Shown here: positions 56,814-64,000 of the stretch, one piece after another
Position numbering within the stretch: the first letter of the stretch is position 1
How the letters are laid out: every line of letters begins with the position of its first letter
Source: Pelodera strongyloides
Taxonomy: Eukaryota; Nematoda; Chromadorea; Rhabditida; Rhabditidae
DNA: 64,000 nt
Assembly: GCA_036852015.1 (NCBI GenBank)
Contig: JAANDG010000333.1
Span: 99,162-163,161 of the forward strand
Direction: 5' to 3'
Made by a program: the position numbers and the translations under genes
Notes under the pieces: model-generated
Seen by the model: only the letters and a program-made list of their open reading frames with translations
Told to the model about the DNA's origin: nothing
Database searches by the model: none

Positions 56814-59800
56814 CTAATATTGATTATTGTTGTTGACAATGAGATCATTTACACAGATAGTGATCGGTTTGAAGTTGGGACATACGCCAGAGATCTGGAA
56901 TAATAATTAGTTAATTAGTTGATAATCTAATGAATGGTAGCCGAGGGAGGAACGTGGAATCTACCCTGGGGAACAAGCTACCATAGGTAGATTACCAGTA
57001 ATCTTTGCAAACACACATCTTAAAGCGAAATACCGGCCGGTTTTTGAAACGCATCGTGGACAACCGAATTCTTACGTATTTACGCTAATTTACTCGAATT
57101 TAGCTCGATTTTTTATTCTAATTTATGATCATTTGCATAAGCTGCATAAGAATGCTGGAGTACTCGATATGTTTCAAAAACCTGCCGGTATTTCGCTTTA
57201 ACTGAGCTTGGAAATATATTCTAAAACTCGACGCATAATAGAACACCAACAAACCTTCAACGTGTGGCGCATTCCCGGAAATTTTGGATCTTGAATGATA
57301 ATTGAAGTGTCAAACCCGAAACACGAAATCTGAAAACAAAATTTGCGAGTTCTAGCTCCGTTAGAATAACAGGAGTGAGGCAGAGAGAGAGAGAGAGAGA
57401 GAGAGATGGACGAAACTGAAGGGACTGAGAGGGGGAGGGAGAGATAAAGAAAGAGTCAGCGGGAGAGAAATGTAAAGAAAATTAATATAAGAAGTCCCAC
57501 ATTATCCTCTTCCTTGTTAGTGTTTCTGTCTGTCCCCGGCCCGTGTTCCGTTGACGTTGCCGAATTGGTGCGCAATGCAGATTTCGCATCAGGCGACGAC
57601 TGGCGCGACACTCGCTCACCGCGGCACGAATCTAAACGAAACGTGTTGACGCCGCGACAAACCGGCACATAGACTCTCCGGAAAAGTTACTCAGCTCTTG
57701 TTCCGCCTGCGCTTACGCTATGAATAACAACCGCGAACATGGTAAGATATTTAAAAGTGAAAAAAGAACCCACCAGACTTGGCATCCGGATCGACGCGGT
57801 GACTCAGACGCTCTGCCGGAGCAGAACCCATTTCCTGCTTGTTGCCGGGGCTAAAATGTCGTAACCAAGGTCAGAAAATCTCTCCGTTCATAAAATATGC
57901 TACCGCGTGCTTAGGCGTAATTCTAGTCCGTCATTATTTCAACTTCAACTCTAGTAGGAATACATATTTGGTATCGCAGAATCAGATTCTCGGTACCCTT
58001 TTTAACATAATACCGATCTCGGTAAATATACATCAAAATTTGTTTTTGTTTGCGGACTACCTTTTACTCCGCGTTCACTAAGCTTTATGGCATTGCTATG
58101 TGTATTCTGTATGAGTTTTTTTAAAGTTAACAATTGTATTTACATTTCAAGTATAATTATAAAAAAGACCTCGACTCTTCTTTGGTGGCGCTTTCCGCAT
58201 TGCTTCTCTGCTCACTTTTATGCTTTAAAGATTTTTTGGCCGATTTATTCATCTGCTTTATAAGGGCACGAGCTTCTTTTCTGAAAAAAACAGCTACTTT
58301 TGATTCAAGTTTTATTTATTGATCGGGCAGTTTGTAAATACTCGAGGAAACTCAATTAAAAATGTTGAAACTGAAACTGTCAATCGGAAAGGCATATTGA
58401 TGAGTTGAAGACACCATTTTTTAATATTCTAATATGTATTGTCAAGCTTCTTTAAAAAATCCGTTACCGTTTATCAATCACAAAGTCTCCATTGTTGGGC
58501 ACTTCACGCACAAAATATAGCGTTTTATCGTCGAGGGATTTGTAGACCTGATTTGAAAATATCATTTGATAAGATAATTTTCCTGTATTAGTATATGCAT
58601 AAAGTAAAAGAAGTAATCTCATACTTTAAATGTTTAAAAGTACATAAGAACAATTCTAGTTTAGACGTCTATGCTTCCACAGCAAAGCTTCAGTTCAAGA
58701 AAAAAAAATCAATAAGTTTTTAATAAAACAAACCTTTTCCTTATCTCGTAAATAGACAATGTTCTCTTTTCCTGGATAATAGGTCTCCGGGGTGGGACTT
58801 GGAATGTATGGGCGGAGTTTGGGAGATTTTGACTTCTAGAAAATAATGAAATTGCTACTTTTATCCTTTTATGAGAGAATCTGGTGCTAGTAAAACTTTA
58901 CAAAATAACATAGGCGACCGACATAATTAAAAGCAATCGTATTTAGAGCTATAGTGGTTGACAGACTAAAGAGATATAACAGCCGTATTTGGTGACGGAC
59001 AACTGTATTCCCAGGCCCAGGGGCTTTATGCAAATGAGCATAATTAGAATAAAAAAATCGCGCAGTATCGGGCAGTTCTTTGCATACATTACATACAGCG
59101 ACCCATACACTTTTCACAAACCGGCAGTTATACCGCTCTAAGCGCCATGCTGGTGCCAGAATGGAGCTCCACTTGTTTTCAGTATTCGTATTCAAATGCG
59201 GAACCAGAATACAGTTTCGCAAAGTGCGAGACCATTCATGATCGTTTTAATATTTTATTCACCTTTACGTTCGTGGTGCTTGAACTTGATGGCGGGGACT
59301 TATTCGAAGAGTTCGATACAGTTTTTGAAGATTTATTCGTTGATGAACTGGCTGCACCTTGCCTGCAAAATGCATTAACAGTTATTGGTGAGAACTCGGC
59401 TAGTTAGGGTAGAAGCACGCATCATGGTAAGCATATTGACCCATAATACACGTGTTATAGATTGACGGAAGAATAGGTAAATGGAACCAATTGTGTGAGA
59501 AAAAGAAAGAAAAAGAGTGAGAGATCAAAAAGAAGAGAAAAGGTAAGAAGCAAAAATAGTAGAAAGGTATACAGTATACGCGTATAATTTTCATATTGTA
59601 AAGTTGTAAAAATAAAATACAATCTTGAAGCAAAACGTAAGAGTTAATGTTAAAGTTAGAATGTATTGGTTGAATGTAAATACGGTGTAAAACACGGACC
59701 TCGTTTTGACACCCCTTGTCGCGACGAGGATTTTTGGTCAGGGCTGATGTGCTCGTCAGTGCGACACCCTGACCAAAAGTTGTTAGAGGGAAGGAACTTA

Positions 59801-62151
59801 CCCAACTTTCGAACGTCTACCGCTTGAGCTTGAGACTGAGATATCGTCCGCCTGGTTGGATGCCTTATGCCCTTTACCAATACGGGAACTCTTCGAATTT
59901 GGCGTCAGTACTTGAAGCCATTCGCCATAAGAAGACGGAACTAAGATGAGGACATTAATGATAATCTAATATTAATTACTGTAATGGTTTTGGTATTAAT
60001 TATTGTATTGAATAATCTAAAGCGAAACTCTGACCGGTTTTTGAAACGCATCGGGTACACCAGCATTCTTATGCATCTTATGCTAATGCGCATAAATTAG
60101 ACGATCTAAATTCGAGTCAATGAGTATAACTACGTAAGAACTCAGTTATCCACGATGCTTTTCAAAAACTCGCCGGTATTTCGCTTTAATAGTTCTACAA
60201 TTAATTAGATTAGTGTTTTACGACTTGCTAACAAAACTGAAAAGGGCCTGACTTACTAGTAGTCTTGGTGGGCGTGGATAGTCCTGATGTGTGACTGCTA
60301 ATCTTGTCCACACTTGCAGTACAATCTGGAGCCGACCACAGTGGACGGGGAGAAACTTCGTCAGAAGAATGCTAAAACTATTTTAATATTTTAATTATTA
60401 TTATTATTAAGTTTGTAATATATCGTATATCCCCAATTATATACCATTACGGTTTGCATTACGTAGCACTGCACTATTAGTTACTAGGCAGTAGCACGAA
60501 ATAGCGAGAAAAAAACCATGATTCTATAAAAATACTATTTGAGGTAAAATAACCCGTTTGCTACCGTTCACCTATAACCTCGGTACAAGAGACAACAAAC
60601 AACGATAAATATATTAAGATTTAGTAAGAATATACAAAAACTACCCACATTCATACTCTCAGATACAATAGGTCGGGCAAGAAGTCCCGATGTGGTCACT
60701 TTCGATTCCATTCCCTGAAACGTTTGGGAAAATGTTGAACCGAACCGAAGAGTAATAAACACACTTTCAAGTTCTATTCGAGCTGCTACGCATCATACTT
60801 GGATGCAACCTCGAAAGCTGTTGTTCAACATCATAAAAACACCATTGTGTATGGTGCATACGCATAGCGCAGTGACTAATGCATTGTTTTCTAGGAAATA
60901 GGTCGATGGTTCGAATTCTGCCAAACGCGTAATTTAAAAGTGCGAAAAATACCGTAGTGTTCCAAAGATGACACGTTTTGTTTACCCAATTACTGTTCGA
61001 AGAACTTCACTTTATGAACATTACGCTGCAGACAACAAGTGCGTAGCTTGCACTCAGACAATCTCAATTTGTTTACATAATATAAACAGACAAAAAACTC
61101 ACAACGATACTGTTCCCAGTCTTCAGCTCCGTGTTTGGGGTGATGCCATGGATGGAGTGCTCACTTGCAAGCGGACTTTCAGCTAAGGGAGCGCGAGTGA
61201 ACCCAACCTCCGGTAAACAGGTGCCTATAGCGGTCTATAACTTTAAAGCGAAATACCGGCCGGTTTTTGAAACGTATCGTGGACAACTGAAATCCTACGT
61301 ATTTATGCTAATTTACTCGAATTTAGCTCGATTTTTATTCTAATTTACGTTTATTCGCGTAAGCCACATACATAAGAATGCTGGTACACTCGATGTGTTT
61401 CAAAAACCGGATGCTATTTCGCTTTAAATCCTTGAATATGTAGGGTTTCTGATGGCCTAGAGGATAGTGCGCGCGTCTGTGTCACAGAAATAGAGCCTGC
61501 TCTGTACCGCTGCTGATCATCGAATGAACTCGTGCTCCAGTCGGCTACCGAGCGCAACTCTTCTCGTTTTAGAACTATAATTACTTTTTGGAAACTTATT
61601 TATTCCAAAACTAAACTATACGACACATTTTATCACCTTGAATTAAAACAGACAACTGACCCTTAGTTTCTGCAGGTACTCGAATGCGACGAAGTGCTGC
61701 CTCTGTTTCAATTACGGCGTTATCTGCAATAATTATGTTGAAATGTATAAGGATAGAACAGAATCATTCGTGTAATTTTTTGAAATTGTGTGCCGGCATC
61801 GCCGTATTCCGGTATCCGTATCGTATGCTCATAGAAGAAAACTGATTCATAACACCCCTTACAAATATGGACTACTGTATGTAGAAACTACAAACTACAA
61901 CTTATTATGGTAGATATATATGTATGTATCTAGGAATTACACAACGATGGATAACAATAGTGATAAGAATAAACAGAAATCAAAGCAATTAGTAATTACC
62001 CACCAATAATGTCCTCGACCGCTTGAAACGCGTCTCCGACAGTGCGCACTTTCCGCGTGCGCACCTGTATTTCCGTGCCGTCCTCGCGTTTCGTCTTGCG
62101 GGAACGGACCGCCCGCGAGCGGTAGTCGGGCACTTTCTCATCCCGCCCCAT
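56814..62151 (-). CDS. Unrecognised basic, serine-rich protein, 12 exons
   Basis: Exons 62151-62004, 61723-61680, 60714-60645, 60355-60257, 59357-59263, 58835-58734, 58547-58468, 58280-58170, 57850-57774, 57631-57501, 57329-57255 and 56894-56814; 1113 nt, 370 aa, phases closing throughout. The N-terminus is very basic (DYRSRAVRSRKTKRED), then a short acidic helix-like stretch (DAFQAVEDIID), a Ser/Thr/Asn-rich linker, KLRPYIPSPTPETYYPG, YKSLDDKTLYFVREVPNNG, a Lys-rich segment, and the C-terminus DPKFPGMRHTLK. Two adjacent exons share ER[VL]S and PDAKS. Weak points: acceptors of exons 4 and 5 (CGAAG and GCAAG), the donor of exon 2 and the GTCTTT donor of exon 8. Without that last splice the protein ends at a TAA at 58157. 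No function is proposed. Confidence 0.65.
57020..57201. repeat. Palindromic TTAA element, family P1, copy 8
   Basis: TTAA|AGCGAAATACCGGCCGG and a right arm ending TATTTCGCT|TTAA. It lies inside the last intron of the minus-strand gene at 56814-62151. Confidence 0.85.
58964..59141. repeat. Diverged P1-like palindromic element
   Basis: CTAA|AGAGATATAACAGCCG at the left and GGCAGTTATACCGCT at the right. Same length class as P1, with decayed arms. Intronic in the minus-strand gene. Confidence 0.5.
59725..59780. repeat. Intronic hairpin
   Basis: TTTTGGTCAGGG and CCCTGACCAAAA form a 12-bp perfect inverted repeat around a loop of about 23 nt, inside an intron of the minus-strand gene. Confidence 0.55.
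60017..60189. repeat. Palindromic element, family P1, copy 9
   Basis: CTAA|AGCGAAACTCTGACCGG at the left and CTCGCCGGTATTTCGCT|TTAA at the right. Intronic in the minus-strand gene. Confidence 0.8.
60864..60958 (+). repeat. tRNA-derived SINE, copy 2
   Basis: Matches 558-654 over essentially its whole length, including both promoter-like boxes and the final ATACCGTAGT, with a few single-base differences. It lies upstream of exon 3 within the minus-strand gene at 56814-62151. Confidence 0.7.
61243..61427. repeat. Palindromic TTAA element, family P1, copy 10
   Basis: TTAA|AGCGAAATACCGGCCGG at the left and GCTATTTCGCT|TTAA at the right. Intronic in the minus-strand gene. Confidence 0.85.
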
Positions 62152-62890
62152 TACTCGAATTATTGGTTTAATTATCGAAGTTTACGTCTTTTCGTGATTA
62201 TTACCTACGAAATACATACAGTTGGAATTAATGACAAGACAGCGAATTGTTCTATCACTAACTATCTCGACAAAGAAAACAATTGAGTTTTATAAACGGG
62301 TAAAAATTTTATGACCTTACCTAATAAGCGTTTGAGAAGTTATGAATTTACATCTTGCCACAATGTATTGCTTTATGCAGCTTACTATGGTAAATGCGTT
62401 TCAAAGGAACAAGACTACTAATAAAAGCACGCTCCTGATTCGTAAACGCATACACACACGTACTATGTACAAACGTTAGCAACATTTGCAAGTTAGCAAC
62501 AAACGTTACAAACGTACGTACAAACAATTCCTAAGACGATATGAGAAACTTTGTATTCCTCAATACATTTTTTATTGGCAACAGTTTTCTTATTGTCTCA
62601 TCCCGATAACTTAGTGCCACACCCCTTTAAATGTATTGGTCTCCCGCCTTCTCCTCGTATACTGTAGCTGGCGCGCGGTAAAGTGGATTTGCATATGAAT
62701 GGCTGGAATACATCACAATGTTTATTACCTTCGATCTGTGGCGTTAAGTTATATACAGTAGCAATTGAAAGTGATAATTTACAGCTGATCGGAGACAATT
62801 ATTCTCACAGCATGTGGATTTCACTAGTGTGATAATCGAGACAACATGGGGAAGGTTTATGATAGGGGAGGAAAACAGAGAGACAGCGAG

Positions 62891-62923
<33 letters not shown>

Positions 62924-64000
62924 AACAGAGAGAGAGAGAGAGAGGGTGAGAGGGGGTAGATTGGTATTCAGAGTTACCAAATTGAGAAATTTAAACTGAT
63001 CCTTCTTTCATTTCTTATCACATTTGTCGTGAACAACACGGTGAGGTTCTGTTAACATTCAGAAAGCATATATTGCATCCGAGAAAATTATAGAAAGAGT
63101 AAGCAGAGATAGAGATAGAGAGAAGAAATAGGCAGAGGGACAGATAGAGAGCAAGAGAGTGAGAGAGAGAGTCAGAGAGTCAGAGAGAGAGAGAGAGATT
63201 CCCTATGTTCTTCCTTACAAACAACATATTCCCACCGTAATTGGTTAATCCTTACCCACTTGGCTCATCTGTTCATGGCAACCTGTTCGTTTCGAAGGTT
63301 TCTATTCAAAACACTGTCTATTAGGTAATGACCCTTGAAGAGAAAGAGAGAGAGAGAGAGAGGGGGGGGGAAGAGAAAGGAAACACCAGTTACCGTAATT
63401 GGCAGTATACTGTATTGACTGGGGGCGCATCTTAGAATACAGGGTGCTTGACTCTCAAATGACACATGGACAACTAGTAATTAGCATACAAAGAGGACAA
63501 TTGGGAGCGGAGGCTGGGTCCCAACTTCGAATATGGTTTGCTAATTATATGTTAATTTGTAGCTAATGATCAAATGTATAGTTGATAAATTTTTGATATT
63601 CTGACCTAAGTACGCTTCAATACTTTCAGCTCCACGATGCCAGCTAGATACACGTTATACTTGGGATTTTTTCAGTTGTGCTCTCAAGCCAAGTTCCATA
63701 ATCCCTGGTGTTGAAAGCTTGCCAGTTAGAACTTTTAACTTCCGAAACTCAAAGACTTACAATTAGACAAACGAATTATTTCTACTAAGGAGGGCAAGGC
63801 CTAACTTAAATAACCATGATGTTTTCCTGCAGCATATAGTTCGAAACACAGCTGCTTGCTTCTATAACTTCTAATACCTCCAATCCTCTAATAGGATAGC
63901 ACTTCAGCAAGCAGGTGGTCCTGCATGCTTAGTGCCAGATACTATCTATGCCAAACTATGGTGCGAAAATGGGGCGGAGCATCTTAAATTAAGGCCAATC
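62152..64000. other. Right-end region without a recognised gene
   Basis: Upstream flank of the minus-strand gene. Purine-rich GA microsatellites at 62885-62945, 63100-63200 and 63343-63362. No exon with convincing splice sites and frame was found. Confidence 0.45.

Noticed and set aside
61447..61530. Possible tRNA gene (TGGCCTAGAGGATAGTGC)
   Set aside because: An A-box-like start is present but no convincing B-box or cloverleaf stems.

Overview
The window looks like a piece of an animal nuclear genome, most likely a nematode. Coding sequence is broken into short exons joined by GT-AG introns whose acceptors are overwhelmingly TTTCAG or TTGCAG. The casein kinase 2 beta gene carries the reading EKWRDHDFG, which I associate with worm CK2 beta. 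A Groucho Q-domain protein without WD40 repeats recalls nematode LSY-22. Two genes have an acceptor-like AG 4 to 8 bases before the ATG, as expected for spliced-leader trans-splicing. Palindromic elements flanked by TTAA are everywhere, as in Caenorhabditis. Species assignment is an inference; no search was run.

Layout. (1) 691-19751, plus strand: the 3' half of a thioester-containing protein (TEP/alpha-2-macroglobulin/CD109 family). It starts with an array of fifteen tandem alternative exons (691-10409). Each has one splice phase in and another out, and each ends on a version of the family's FPE[TS]W block. Twenty constant exons follow (10964-19751), with the thioester GCGEQ, a candidate catalytic histidine and a GPI-type C-terminus. 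The 5' half of the gene lies left of the window. (2) 23260-26748, minus strand: complete seven-exon CK2 regulatory subunit beta (232 aa), with possible 5' exons to 27401 and an orphan 3' exon at 22660-22753. (3) 28.7-34.7 kb: repeats only, namely a roughly 190-bp degenerate tandem array, a Ty3/gypsy relic, a block bounded by inverted repeats, palindromic elements and CT-rich tracts. (4) 34684-40705: a Penelope-like retroelement with its GIY-YIG endonuclease before the reverse transcriptase, direct pseudo-LTRs of about 1.27 kb, and a 14-unit minisatellite encoding UUCG hairpins. (5) 40.7-51.0 kb: no gene found; microsatellites and palindromic elements. (6) 51023-54660, plus strand: complete seven-exon Groucho/TLE Q-domain (AES/LSY-22-like) co-repressor of 307 aa. 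(7) 56814-62151, minus strand: a twelve-exon gene for a basic, serine-rich protein of about 370 aa that I do not recognise. (8) 62.2-64 kb: no gene seen; GA microsatellites.

The genes do not form one pathway. The outstanding element is the TEP exon array, a mutually exclusive splicing system that would swap the bait or linker segment of one thioester protein between fourteen usable versions. Fifteen cassettes all have lengths of 1 modulo 3, so only one cassette (or four, seven and so on) keeps the frame. One cassette carries a nonsense codon, one uses a GC donor, and pairs of cassettes are recent tandem duplicates.

Limits: exon boundaries were assigned by hand from splice signals, phase and family motifs, with no transcript data or alignment. 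All family assignments rest on motif recognition.
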